In this document: piece after piece, positions 8,226-19,518 of the stretch
Position numbering within the stretch: the stretch's first letter is position 1
Layout: every line of letters begins with the position of its first letter
The notes under the pieces: model-generated
What the model was told of the DNA's origin: nothing
The model's database searches: none
The model's input: the letters and a program-made list of their open reading frames with translations, nothing else
Program-made: the position numbers and the translations under genes
NCBI GenBank assembly: GCA_016715885.1
Contig: JADJXL010000025.1
Span: forward strand, 930,001 to 994,000
Reading direction: 5' to 3'
DNA: 64,000 nucleotides
DNA from: Polyangiaceae bacterium
GTDB lineage: Bacteria > Myxococcota_A > Polyangia > Polyangiales > Polyangiaceae

Positions 8226-9887
8226 TTACACGAGACGCTTGATGTTGCCGAGCACGCGGTAAAACCCGCCTCCGGATACTTCACGCACTTCGTCGACGAT
8301 GAACCGAGCTCCCGCCTCGCGAATGTTGCGCGGGAATTGGCAATTGTAGCTCTTCTTGAAGCCGGGCGAAACCACGCGCGCGCGAACCTTCGACCCATCC
8401 TTGACGCATTCGACGATGACACCCTTGGACGTGTCGCTGGTCGTTTCGAGCTGCGTCGTGGGGACCTCCTTGACCGGAGGAGCCGCGATGTCCTTGGCCT
8501 TCGGCAATTCGCCGGCTTGCGCCTTCTGAATGGCCTCTTCGCTGGCATCGATGCACACGAGCGCGCCACTCGTCGTAACGATGTACAGCCGTTCGTCGAG
8601 GTATTGCATCGAATATGCCGAACCCCACCCGGTCGCGAGCTTCCACAAACGCTTCCCCGTCGCGTCGAAGCAATACACGGACGAGCTGCTATCACCCGCA
8701 AAAATGTATTTCCCGCCGGGTGATGCCGCGCAAGAATAAGCGGAATCGTCGCAGTTACAAACCGGTCCGGGTTTGCCCGATTTGCTGAACACGTACACCT
8801 TGTTGTCGCTCGTGCCCGCGTACACGTCGGTGGCTTCTTGCCAGCCAAAAAGAACGGAGCCGCGCGTCGACGCCGTCCATTCAGCTTTGCCGTCTTTCCA
8901 AGCGTACTTCGTGACGCCACCGGAATGGCCATGATACACGCCATCGTCGTCGGCGCGCACCATCCAGCCGCTCGATCCCTTGCTTTGCTTGCGCCAATTC
9001 GTCTCGTTTTCGTGGTCGAAGACGGCAATGCCACCATTACCATCCGAAACGCAAAGTTTGCCGCGGTGGATGTCGAGCCAAAAAATGTCGACACCTTCTT
9101 CGATTTCATACGCCAATCGAGGCACATGACCACCGAGATCGTAAACATTCCCATCGTCGCATCCCGCGTAACGCCAATCGTCGTCCGCAATGAGACACTT
9201 GACGCCATCCGGAAGCTTGTATTGCTGTTCGACGGTGCCCGCAGACGTCACGGCATACACAGCGCCCGCTTGATTGCCCACCCAGCAAAGCTTCTTGTCG
9301 ATGAAAATACCAAATGCCGGCGATCCCGAGGAGAATGTCCACAATACGGGAGCCTGTTTCTCGGTCGAAGGCGTGCTTTTGATCACGCGGCGCGTGACGG
9401 GTCGCTTTTGCCTTTCGCCCATGACCGCAGCCGCATACCCCTTGCGCGCCTTCTCGCCGATCTTCTTCTTCGCAAATGCCTCGGCCTCGGCAGCCGTACC
9501 AAACTTCTGCTCTTGCTTTTGCCCCGAATCCCCGATGCGACCATAACGAATCGATACTTTTTTGCCGTCGATGATCACTTCGTAAAACTTGTGCGAGCCG
9601 CCGCCATCCTCGGACAATTCGAGGTACGTCCTATTTCCAGCGGGTGCCGCAGTTGCTTCAGATGCAGCCGCAGGCGCAGGTGCAGCCGGAGCTGCCACTT
9701 CAGCGGGCGCTGCCGCAGGTGCAGGCGTGGCAGCGCGCGTGCGTTTCGGCGCAGGTGCAGCGGCACGCTTGCGCGGAGAAGCCGTCGCCGATGAAGACGT
9801 TGCACGCGACGCGCTCGTGGAGCTAGCGGCGCGTTTGGATGTGGTGCGGGACGAAGTCGTTGAGCTTGCAGAGCGTTTGGTGGCCAT
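8226..9887 (-). CDS. WGR-domain protein with C-terminal beta-propeller
   Basis: A 553-residue protein with three parts. Residues 1-80 are a Ser/Thr/Ala/Pro/Lys-rich basic low-complexity tail. About residues 85-150 form a WGR domain (YLELSEDGGGSHKFYEVIIDGKKVSIRYGRIG, then the Lys/Ala-rich EAEAFAKKKIGEKARKGYAA). The rest is a set of beta-propeller blades with PQQ-like repeats (LCWVGNQAGAVYAV, DVYAGTSDNKVYVF, IFAGDSSSSVYCFDATGKRLW). WGR domains bind nucleic acid in PARP-like proteins; here a role in DNA or protein binding is only an inference. The start at ATG 9887 is supported by GAGGAA just upstream. It is followed by the P450 gene after 14 bp and follows the AsmA-like gene after 69 bp, in one probable operon. 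Confidence 0.85.
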   Translation of the reverse strand: MATKRSASSTTSSRTTSKRAASSTSASRATSSSATASPRKRAAAPAPKRTRAATPAPAAAPAEVAAPAAPAPAAASEATAAPAGNRTYLELSEDGGGSHKFYEVIIDGKKVSIRYGRIGDSGQKQEQKFGTAAEAEAFAKKKIGEKARKGYAAAVMGERQKRPVTRRVIKSTPSTEKQAPVLWTFSSGSPAFGIFIDKKLCWVGNQAGAVYAVTSAGTVEQQYKLPDGVKCLIADDDWRYAGCDDGNVYDLGGHVPRLAYEIEEGVDIFWLDIHRGKLCVSDGNGGIAVFDHENETNWRKQSKGSSGWMVRADDDGVYHGHSGGVTKYAWKDGKAEWTASTRGSVLFGWQEATDVYAGTSDNKVYVFSKSGKPGPVCNCDDSAYSCAASPGGKYIFAGDSSSSVYCFDATGKRLWKLATGWGSAYSMQYLDERLYIVTTSGALVCIDASEEAIQKAQAGELPKAKDIAAPPVKEVPTTQLETTSDTSKGVIVECVKDGSKVRARVVSPGFKKSYNCQFPRNIREAGARFIVDEVREVSGGGFYRVLGNIKRLV

Positions 9888-9956
9888 GGGATTTTCCTCG
9901 AACGAGACAAGAGAACACAAATCCCTGGGCGTTGTCATCAAATGCGAATCGCGCAT

Positions 9957-11183
9957 TCACCGGAGGCGACAACCCATATCCACGACCTGATCGAGCTTTG
10001 CAGCCGACAATGCTTTTGTATCGATGTCGGCCGTAACGCGAATCTTCACCGTTCCACCGACGCCAATGCGCGCTATGCCCTGCAAAAGATCGCCCACCAA
10101 ACCTTGCACATGGGACCCAATCGCCGACGCGCCAAGCTCGGAGCACGGAATGCTTCCCGCCAAATCCATCCGCGTCCGCGCAGAAATGCCTTCGCGCACC
10201 ACATTGCCCTTGCCCTCGAGATGCAGCGCGCCCGCATCCACCGTGACTTTCGTCAATTTCAACTCGCCCAAGTCCGGCATGAGCTCCATCGTCGCCCCGA
10301 GCTTCGTCGTGCGACCATAAACGATTCCATCGAGCTCTCTGGGATGCGGCGGCACCCAACCGGTCAGGACAAACGCCGCCGAACCATGATGCGGATTCGA
10401 AGGCAACGCCCCATCGAGCACGAACGACACGGACCCTTCGACGGTCGGCGCTCCAAGACCCTTGGGCAGCGCAACGTTGAATGCTCGACTGACCTCGTCG
10501 AGCTTCATCGACGCAAATGTGACCTTTCCTTTGAGCGGTGCTGCAGCCGTATCGAGTGAAACATTGACGAGAGGTTTTTCCGAAAGCGTCAGGCCAAACC
10601 CGGCATCGACGTGACCGTCTTTCTTGTGGTGCAAGGCGACTTTGCCGAGTTTCGTCTTCAAAACCTGCAACGTCCCGTCGAACTGAAGATCACCGTCGCC
10701 GGCGCTGCGCGTATTTCCCGACAGCACGATCGATGGATTGTCTTGGCCACCGTACCGAACGTCTCCGTCGACAGTCGCCGGAAGACGAATCGTCGCGCCA
10801 TACCGGCTTTCGAATGTCACGAGCGCTTGACGGACGTCTTCCGGTGCGCCCGTGACGTCGACGAACGCCTCTTTGCCTTGAACTCGGAGCGGATCGAGGC
10901 CTTGCAGATCGACGACGAGCTCGACGAAACGAGCATCGACCCAAGGAACTCCAACCATGCGTGCTCGGGTTTGTCGGAGTACGATGCGGTCGGGCGTGAC
11001 GGAGACCTGGGCAAAATCGAGCTGGAAACCACGCGCGAGCGCTTCGCGATGAATCCACCACTCGATGAACGGTCGATGCGCAACGAACGCGCCGGCGCAC
11101 ACGAGGACGACGACGGCGAGCGCGATGAACCAGCCTCGACGTCGCGGTTTGTCGGGGACAGGATCATCGGGCAGCGTGTCCAT
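9957..11183 (-). CDS. Membrane-anchored AsmA-like protein of unknown function
   Basis: A 408-residue protein with a single N-terminal transmembrane segment (GWFIALAVVVLVCAGAFVA, residues 18-36) and a periplasmic remainder. The body is made of repeated amphipathic beta-strands (for example VDGDVRYGGQDNPSIVLSGN, LKGKVTFASMKLDEV, VTVDAGALHLEGKGNVV), the pattern of AsmA/TamB-type proteins that form long grooves, here in short form. FDFAQVSVTPDRIVL-like text after the anchor also fits that group. A role in lipid or envelope traffic is inferred only from this likeness. It starts 28 bp after the stop of the Ser/Thr kinase gene, so the two are probably co-transcribed. Confidence 0.7.
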   Translation of the reverse strand: MDTLPDDPVPDKPRRRGWFIALAVVVLVCAGAFVAHRPFIEWWIHREALARGFQLDFAQVSVTPDRIVLRQTRARMVGVPWVDARFVELVVDLQGLDPLRVQGKEAFVDVTGAPEDVRQALVTFESRYGATIRLPATVDGDVRYGGQDNPSIVLSGNTRSAGDGDLQFDGTLQVLKTKLGKVALHHKKDGHVDAGFGLTLSEKPLVNVSLDTAAAPLKGKVTFASMKLDEVSRAFNVALPKGLGAPTVEGSVSFVLDGALPSNPHHGSAAFVLTGWVPPHPRELDGIVYGRTTKLGATMELMPDLGELKLTKVTVDAGALHLEGKGNVVREGISARTRMDLAGSIPCSELGASAIGSHVQGLVGDLLQGIARIGVGGTVKIRVTADIDTKALSAAKLDQVVDMGCRLR

Positions 11184-11211
11184 GCGTGTTCAGTGCTAGC
11201 AGGTGCTGCGT

Positions 11212-13164
11212 TTACAAGCGACTCATCGGAGGCGGTGGAGCCGTGTTGGGTCGAGCTTCGTCCGGCAAGAGATGACGCAGGTGCCAAGCTTGCACGGCAG
11301 AGCGTGTTTCGGCATCCCGGAGCGCGAGTTGTACGCGCCCCATGATCAGGCTGGGAGCGACGATGAGAAAGAGCGTGCAGAGGGTGAGCGCACAAAGCGT
11401 CGGGATTTCCGGTAAGGCCAATCCCTGCGGCAAGATCACCATGTTGCCATTTTCAAAAACGTACGAACGCGGAATGACGCCAAGCAGCTCGAGGGCAAGC
11501 GGTGCCGCGATGGCGAGACATCCCGTGCCGATGACGAGCGCTCGGAAACGCGCCGAGTGCGTCATGGAAAACGAGAACGTGAAGATGGAGATGAGCAAGG
11601 GAGTGAAGAAAAGCGGGCCGAATATGCGACCAATGAGCGATAGAGCCATGACGTTGAAGAAGAACGCTCCATAGCCGAATGCGTAAAGACCCCGCACTTC
11701 ATTGCTTTGAACTGCAAGCAATTTCATGGCCGAGCCAATCGCCGTGAGGCCCACGAATGCAAGCAAATATTGGATGCTCGAAACGCCCATCCAGAGCGCG
11801 AGCGGAACCATGAGCACGAGAGACGCGAGGTCGAAACGCACGCCGTCTCGAAGCGCGAGTCGCAACCGTGCGAGACCTTGAGCGCGCACTTCGGCCTTCG
11901 CTTCGGGGGGAATTTCCTTCGTCCGGGCCGTCACGATCTGTGTGAGGACGCGCAGCGCTTCGGGGTTTGTCGGATCGAACGCGAGCGCTTGGCCGACTTC
12001 GCGCATGGCTTCACGGCGCGCTTCGGCGACATCGGGGCCGCCATTTTCCGCACGGTACGCTGCATCGGCAGCCGCTCGCGCATGCGTCATCGACATGCTC
12101 TTGCGCACGGTGCTGTCCGTGTCGCCACTCATGAAGTGCTCGATGGCCTGTTGCATCTCGCGGGCCGAGACAAACCGGTCGCGAGGTTCGAGGGCCGTGG
12201 CTTTGACGCAAATCGCATCGAGCGCCGGTGGGATGTCCAGGTGCGGCGCTCGAATCGAGGGCCGCGCATCGACGCCGTTGAGCGTGGCCATCATCATCGC
12301 GTTCCAGTTGTCCTTCACGTGCAGCGTTTCGAGCGCGAGGATCTCGAACAAGATGGCGCCGAGGGCATAGATGTCGGAACGCGCATCGAGCGCCGCGACT
12401 TTCCCCATGGCTTGCTCGGGCGACATATATCCGAACGTGCCGAGGATTTTGCCTGCTGCGGTCTTGACCTCATCGGCCGCGTCTTCGAAATCGAGCCGTT
12501 CTTCGGGCGCATCTTTGCGCAGTTTCGCCAGGCCCCAGTCGAGCACGTAGACCTCGCCGAAGTCCCCGAGCATGACGTTGGACGGCTTGAGATCGCGGTG
12601 CAAAACGCCGCGTGCATGAGCGAAGTCGATGGCGAGACAAACCGCCGAGAATGCGCGAAGGAGCTTCGCCCGCGAGTGATTTTCGACGATCGCGGGATCC
12701 TTCTGGCGCAAACCTTTGATGATCTGCGACAAGGTCAAACCGCGAAGACACTTCATCGTGAAGTAGGTCGATCCATCGGCATCGGTCGCTAGGTCGTACA
12801 CCGGCACGATCGACGGATGTTCGAGCTGCCCTTGAACGCGGGCTTCTCGCAGAAAGCGTGCGCGCACCTGCGGCTCGGATTGGAACATGGGCAAGATGGC
12901 CTTGCGCGCGACGTCGCGTCCGATGCGCGTGTCTTTGCAGAGGTACACTTCACCCATCGCGCCGCGACCGAGCTGTCGCTGCACGACGTAGCGGTCGTGA
13001 ACGGGTTCCAGACCGAGGGTTTCCGCGGCTGGATCCACGGGAGGCGGGATGGAAAAAGCGCGCGGAGCGGGGGGAGCCGAAGGAGCTTTTTTTGCGCCAT
13101 AACCCGCTTCGGTGATCGATTCGTCGAAGAGGTCGGGCTCTGGGGGCCGCGGCGGGCGCATCAT
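11212..13164 (-). CDS. Hanks-type Ser/Thr protein kinase with multi-span membrane tail
   Basis: About 650 residues from ATG 13164. The kinase domain runs from residue 60 to about 340: glycine loop LGRGAMGEV (65-73), ATP-binding Lys88 in VARKAI, catalytic HRDLKPSN (189-196), and GTFGYMSPEQAMG in the activation segment. The usual DFG is DWG (209-211), a variant seen in many myxobacterial kinases. After a linker of Ala/Arg-rich helices come about six hydrophobic segments (residues 490-630) instead of a sensor domain outside the membrane. The start is uncertain: ATGs at 13164 and 13161 are adjacent, and an upstream ATG at 13251 would add 29 residues but crowd the divergent promoter. It probably leads the kinase - AsmA-like - WGR - P450 operon. 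Confidence 0.9.
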   Translation of the reverse strand: MMRPPRPPEPDLFDESITEAGYGAKKAPSAPPAPRAFSIPPPVDPAAETLGLEPVHDRYVVQRQLGRGAMGEVYLCKDTRIGRDVARKAILPMFQSEPQVRARFLREARVQGQLEHPSIVPVYDLATDADGSTYFTMKCLRGLTLSQIIKGLRQKDPAIVENHSRAKLLRAFSAVCLAIDFAHARGVLHRDLKPSNVMLGDFGEVYVLDWGLAKLRKDAPEERLDFEDAADEVKTAAGKILGTFGYMSPEQAMGKVAALDARSDIYALGAILFEILALETLHVKDNWNAMMMATLNGVDARPSIRAPHLDIPPALDAICVKATALEPRDRFVSAREMQQAIEHFMSGDTDSTVRKSMSMTHARAAADAAYRAENGGPDVAEARREAMREVGQALAFDPTNPEALRVLTQIVTARTKEIPPEAKAEVRAQGLARLRLALRDGVRFDLASLVLMVPLALWMGVSSIQYLLAFVGLTAIGSAMKLLAVQSNEVRGLYAFGYGAFFFNVMALSLIGRIFGPLFFTPLLISIFTFSFSMTHSARFRALVIGTGCLAIAAPLALELLGVIPRSYVFENGNMVILPQGLALPEIPTLCALTLCTLFLIVAPSLIMGRVQLALRDAETRSAVQAWHLRHLLPDEARPNTAPPPPMSRL

Positions 13165-13287
13165 GGATGGAAGCAAGCCCCAAAGTGGAAAAAGGGTCAA
13201 GCAGACGGTGATGCGCGTGCGGTTTTCAGAGGCGAATACGTCGACACCCATCTTGAAGCGGCTCTGCGTTTCGAAGAGTGTCCCTGT

Positions 13288-14061
13288 ATGCGTTTTCCTT
13301 TTCGCTCATCCTTGCTCGTCACACCTCTCATCTGCGCCTGCGTTTCGGATCCTGCGCCGGCTTCGCATCCATCTCCTCCGCCGCTGCCCGAAGGTGCTTC
13401 CCATGTGGCGCTTTGCCCGGTGGCAACGATGATCGACGCGTATCCGGGCGAATATCCGAACCAACCAAACGATCCGCAGCCTCTCGCGCCCGATTGCATC
13501 GCGCGCGCGCACGACGCGATCATCGTCCTTGGTTGTCCCAATGAGGACACGGGCGCTGCTTCAGCCTGTCAAATCGCGCGTGCCGACATTGCGGTCGCTC
13601 TTTCTTCGGCCGGTTATGGGGATCGGTTCATCACGACGGGCGGGGCCGTGCACAATGAATGGGTCGAGGCGGATACGCTGCGGGATTTGCTCATTCAGCG
13701 GGGCATTTCGGCCGATCGCATCAAGACCGAACCTCTTGCCGAACACACCGACGAAAATATTTATCATTCGACGCAGATCATGGAAATGGAGGGCCAAGCA
13801 AGCGCTGTCGTCGTATCGGATCAGCCTGGCCACTTGCTGCTCACGGGCCTATGCGACAGCAATTGCTGCGTGGACCTCGGGCGATTGAGCGTCTTCGACT
13901 TTCCCATCGCGAATGGTCGCGTGACCGCGGGCCATTACGTGCGACATCCCTGGGCAAACCCCATCAGCGCTGCGGAATGTACGCACATCGAAACGCCGAC
14001 GAAATTCATGTGCACGAACCTCGCACAGCGTCGAGCTTGCAAAGAAACCTTCGAGCTTTGA
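13288..14061 (+). CDS. YdcF/SanA-family (DUF218) lipoprotein
   Basis: A 257-residue protein with a signal peptide ending in a lipobox-like PLICAC (Cys at about residue 18) and a Pro/Ser-rich linker. The DUF218 core follows: DAIIVLGCPNED begins the Rossmann-like fold, then ARADIAVALSSAGYGDRFITTGG, EADTLRDLLIQRGISADRIKTE and TDENIYHSTQIMEMEGQASAVVVSDQPGHL. The last of these holds the conserved motif in which acidic residues follow the 'E..S..T.EN' region of the family. These proteins (YdcF, SanA, ElyC) are linked to envelope integrity, but their reaction is unknown. The Cys pair in CDSNCCVDLG is unusual and may form disulfides outside the cytoplasm. It is divergent from the kinase operon and convergent with the histidine kinase gene (27 bp). 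Confidence 0.8.
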   Translation: MRFPFRSSLLVTPLICACVSDPAPASHPSPPPLPEGASHVALCPVATMIDAYPGEYPNQPNDPQPLAPDCIARAHDAIIVLGCPNEDTGAASACQIARADIAVALSSAGYGDRFITTGGAVHNEWVEADTLRDLLIQRGISADRIKTEPLAEHTDENIYHSTQIMEMEGQASAVVVSDQPGHLLLTGLCDSNCCVDLGRLSVFDFPIANGRVTAGHYVRHPWANPISAAECTHIETPTKFMCTNLAQRRACKETFEL

Positions 14062-14088
14062 AAAGCGCGTATTCAGCGAGCCATCGCG

Positions 14089-15519
14089 CTAGGGTTCGCC
14101 CACAAGAGGAAGCTCCGCATGTGGCTTTGCCGGCAGCATCACCCTGAACGTGGAGCCTCGTCCGAATTCGCTCTCCACCGTAATGCGTCCGCCATGGGCC
14201 TCCACGATTCTCCGCACCACGAAGAGCCCCAGGCCCACACCGGGAATGGTTTCCTTCGACGTGCCCACGCGTCGAAATGGTTCGAACAAGTGCGCTTGGT
14301 CCTCCTTCGACATTCCGACACCTTCATCCGACACCGAGAATACGACCGAATCGTCTCGCTGTTCCACGATCAAGCGTACCTCACCGCCTCGAGGTGAGTA
14401 TTTGATCGCGTTGCTGACGAGGTTGTTGAGGACTTGTTCGATTCGGGCGGGATCGCACTGCAAGGCAATATGCTCACTTGGAACGTGCAGGACGAACCGA
14501 TGAGCTGGAGCCGTTGGCTCGAATAGATCGATGGTCGCTTTTGCGATCGACCGTGCGTCGCATTCGTCGAATTGGAGCTCGAGGATACCTGCCTCGATGC
14601 GCGCGGCATCGAGAAGATCGCTCGTCATGCGCTCCAATCGGTCAACTTGGCGCTGTACACGCGAGTACGACTGCCTGACGCGCTCTTCGGTCGGCAATGG
14701 TTTGTCGGGGGAAATGAAAGAGCTCGCCAGTTTCAATGCCGACAGCGGGTTACGAAGATCGTGGACGACACCTGCAAGAAATGCGAGTTGCTTTTCGCGC
14801 TGTCCCTCGATGGTGGACGCCATGTCATTGAATTGTCGCGCAATGAGGCGAAATTCGGCCAAGCCTTGGTCCGATGCGCGTATCGTTCGTTCGCCGCGCG
14901 CATAACGTTCGATCGTTCTGGCAAGCTCGACGGCAGGCGCATACACCGCAGCGCGCAGCCAAATGGCGAGCGCACCCATGCCTCCCACGACGAAGACCAG
15001 CACGCCGATACCGATCCAATCCGCCCACTGGTCGGCACGCGCGGCGGAATTCGTCAATGCGCGCCCTTGATCCACGTTCACGTTGATCAACTCTCGCGTC
15101 AGCCGGAACGTCGCATCGAATTCCGTTTGGGTGCTTTCCTGAATGTCTGAAATGGATGCGCGATCGCTCGCAGCAGCGCGACGAACTGCAGCGGTGTATT
15201 CGTCGGTTTGACGCTCCAGGTTGGCGAGAAGCTCGCCTTCCTCCGGGCTGCTGACGTGGTCACCGGCATTTCGGATCAACCGGTCGAGTCTGCCTTCGTT
15301 CCTCACCCGCGCCAGCGGTTCGGTCATCGCACGATACGCGAGCAGCTCGATTTCCAGCTCCTCGACAATTCGGATGCTTTCGACGGTATTACCGATGCCG
15401 CTCGCCGTGCGGTGAAGAACGGACGTGAAGAAAATGAGTGCCACCCCCGCGGTAAGCGCGATGCTCGCGAAAGCCGCGGCGGAGACCATGAACGCTCGGC
15501 GCAGACTCATGGGATGCAT
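14089..15519 (-). CDS. Membrane sensor histidine kinase
   Basis: A 476-residue two-component sensor. Transmembrane helix 1 (about residues 11-33) and helix 2 (about residues 170-192) enclose a periplasmic helical bundle that looks like a four-helix sensor domain (EELEIELLAYRAMTEPLARVR). A HAMP linker follows (LARTIERYARGERTIRASDQGLAEFRLIARQFNDM). The kinase core has the phosphoacceptor His in GVVHDLRNPLSALK, the N box NNLVSNAIKYSP, and G boxes SDEGVGM and GVGLGLFVV. There is no adjacent response regulator, so the partner is elsewhere. I chose ATG 15519; ATG 15510 is also possible and neither has a good ribosome site. Confidence 0.9.
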   Translation of the reverse strand: MHPMSLRRAFMVSAAAFASIALTAGVALIFFTSVLHRTASGIGNTVESIRIVEELEIELLAYRAMTEPLARVRNEGRLDRLIRNAGDHVSSPEEGELLANLERQTDEYTAAVRRAAASDRASISDIQESTQTEFDATFRLTRELINVNVDQGRALTNSAARADQWADWIGIGVLVFVVGGMGALAIWLRAAVYAPAVELARTIERYARGERTIRASDQGLAEFRLIARQFNDMASTIEGQREKQLAFLAGVVHDLRNPLSALKLASSFISPDKPLPTEERVRQSYSRVQRQVDRLERMTSDLLDAARIEAGILELQFDECDARSIAKATIDLFEPTAPAHRFVLHVPSEHIALQCDPARIEQVLNNLVSNAIKYSPRGGEVRLIVEQRDDSVVFSVSDEGVGMSKEDQAHLFEPFRRVGTSKETIPGVGLGLFVVRRIVEAHGGRITVESEFGRGSTFRVMLPAKPHAELPLVGEP

Positions 15520-15644
15520 AGTAGGGCAACTGGCGAGCTGCGCCGAGGTTTGTCGCACGACCGAACGGTCATGATTTGCGCAAACGCCAAGCAAGAGTCA
15601 TTCCGAAGAATGAATTACAGCGGCGCCCGCCCGATCGCGCCGCC

Positions 15645-16172
15645 TCAGGTTTTGCTTACGGACGACGCTCGGGCCCGCAGCAAATTCGCGATGTGCTCGT
15701 GCACTCGGGGCCCATCGAAATGCGCGGCCACGGGTACCTCGGGAACCGCTCGGAGCCGCGCGACAAGATCGTCGATGTCTGGCCCCGCAAGTCGTTCACA
15801 GGTCGCGTAAAGACCGTCTTCGCCTTCTTCGAGCTGGTTATGAACTTCGAGAATGCCGCGAATCGCTTCGACGATGGCATGGGTCGGTGTTGGAACGAGC
15901 AATGCTGCCAGCGCCGAATGATCGGCACGAAGCTGCTTCGCGACAGGCAAATGCTCACCGCCGAGGCGCTTTCGCGCATCGGGCATGAGCACCTTCTCCT
16001 CAATCGCAATGTGGCGCAAAAGGCCCGCGCGAAACTCCGCGTACGCCGCCGCATCAATCGCTTCGGGATCCGCTACCGAGCGATGAAGCAGCGCGTCCAA
16101 GCGAGCGTGATCGTCTGCAAGAAACGTGTTGATGGGTCCTCGTTGCGTCAGCTCCATGATGGCGCCCATCAT
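15645..16172 (-). CDS. Hemerythrin-like HHE domain protein
   Basis: About 175 residues with the hemerythrin HHE pattern: His in LADDHARLDALLHR, H-x3-E in LLRHIAIEEKVLMP, His in LRADHSALAALL, and the H-x-x-x-E type motif EVHNQLEEGEDGLY. These residues would hold a di-iron site in a four-helix bundle that binds oxygen or senses iron or oxygen. No signal peptide is seen. The C-terminus ends in Arg/Ala/Ser-rich helix. The start is uncertain (ATGs at 16172, 16169 and 16157, none with a clear ribosome site). It lies downstream of the UvrA-like gene on the same strand, 79 bp apart, and may be a distal member of that operon. Confidence 0.8.
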   Translation of the reverse strand: MMGAIMELTQRGPINTFLADDHARLDALLHRSVADPEAIDAAAYAEFRAGLLRHIAIEEKVLMPDARKRLGGEHLPVAKQLRADHSALAALLVPTPTHAIVEAIRGILEVHNQLEEGEDGLYATCERLAGPDIDDLVARLRAVPEVPVAAHFDGPRVHEHIANLLRARASSVSKT

Positions 16173-16251
16173 GATCGACAGGACCAACTTCTCCAAGGCC
16201 CTGCCCGCATTGCGACGCTGAACTCACACGCGGTCTTCCCGGGCCTGGCCG

Positions 16252-18654
<2,403 letters not shown>

Positions 18655-18658
<4 letters not shown>

Positions 18659-19095
18659 GGGATCCTCGCGAGCAAGTCGACGAGCTTGTCGCCCATCATC
18701 TTCCAGCCGTAGCGAGCGCCGCCGGATTCGCGCTTCTGGTCCGGCTTGAAGCCCGATTGCACGAGCGACAGGCGAGTGCCCGACGCCGTGGGCGTGAGCG
18801 TGAATGTCACGACGGTGTCCAGGAAGGGCACGGTCCACGCGTAGCTGAGCTTCCGATTTGCTTCGATTTCGACCATTCGGCAATTCACTGTGCCGTCCCA
18901 GCCCGGATACGCCTGCGTCTTGAATGTGAACGCCGCCCCCGGTTCCAGCTTGAAATCAATCACGGGCAAGAGCCACTCCGCGAGCAATGCAGGATCGGTC
19001 AGCGCGCGCCAAACCTTTTCCGGCGGGTGATGCAAATCGAATTCGAACGAAATGGATTCGGTTTGCGATGCTGCGGTCTTGTCGATGGAAGTCAT
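18655..19095 (-). CDS. SRPBCC (AHSA1-type) protein
   Basis: A 146-residue START-like helix-grip protein of the activator-of-Hsp90/SRPBCC group: FEFDLHHPPEKVWRALTDPALLAEWLLP at the N-terminus is the family hallmark, followed by the beta-sheet and a C-terminal helix (GARYGWKMMGDKLVDLLARI). Such proteins bind a hydrophobic ligand. In the common ArsR-SRPBCC pairing the ligand and target are unknown. It overlaps the ArsR gene by 4 bp (ATGA, 19092-19095) and the UvrA-like gene by 4 bp (18655-18658), so all three are translationally coupled. Confidence 0.92.
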
Positions 19096-19421
19096 TCGTC
19101 CATTTTCTCCAGCAGTTTTTCGAGGCGATCGATGCGCTCCGTCCAGAAAGCGCGGTAGTGCGCGATCCAGTCGACGAGCGGCTGCAACCCACGCGGCTCC
19201 ACCCGGTAATACACACAGCGCCCCTCGCGCCGAGCGTTCACCAGGCCGGCATCCTTCAACGCGGCGAGATGCTGCGAGACCGCCGGCTGCGAGATGTCGA
19301 AGCGCGCCGTCAGATCCTTCACCGCCGCTTCGCCACGCGTGAGCGATTCGAAAATCGCCCGGCGGCTCGGGTCCGCGAGCGCGTGAAAGATCTTGTCTTC
19401 GGCCGCTGCCGCGCTTTGCAT
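19092..19421 (-). CDS. ArsR-family transcriptional regulator
   Basis: A 109-residue winged-helix repressor: ALADPSRRAIFESLTRGEAAVKDLTARFDISQPAVSQHLAALKDAGLVNARREGRCVYYRVEP covers helices 1 to 5 and the wing. No metal-binding Cys pair of the ELCVC type is visible, so it is not a classical metal sensor. It belongs with the ArsR members paired with SRPBCC proteins. It is the first gene of an operon with SRPBCC and the UvrA-like ATPase. A strong promoter with an inverted repeat lies directly upstream, and the ATG sits where transcription should begin, so the mRNA is probably leaderless and the gene autoregulated. Confidence 0.93.
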   Translation of the reverse strand: MQSAAAAEDKIFHALADPSRRAIFESLTRGEAAVKDLTARFDISQPAVSQHLAALKDAGLVNARREGRCVYYRVEPRGLQPLVDWIAHYRAFWTERIDRLEKLLEKMDE

Positions 19422-19427
19422 GCCAAA

Positions 19428-19456
19428 CTCATAAGTCGATACTTATGGGTTGTCAA
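19428..19456 (-). promoter_or_regulatory. Sigma70-type promoter of arsR operon with embedded operator
   Basis: On the minus strand, TTGACA (19451-19456), a 17-bp spacer, then TATGAG (19428-19433). The inverted repeat CATAAGT-CGAT-ACTTATG (19430-19447) fills the spacer and overlaps the -10 box, the expected place for an ArsR operator. The start codon at 19421 is 7 nt past the -10 box. Confidence 0.8.
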
Positions 19457-19518
19457 CACGGAAGGGGTCGCCTGGTTTGGCGAAGAGAGGTTGGCAGCAT
19501 TGGCAACCGGCGCCCGAT

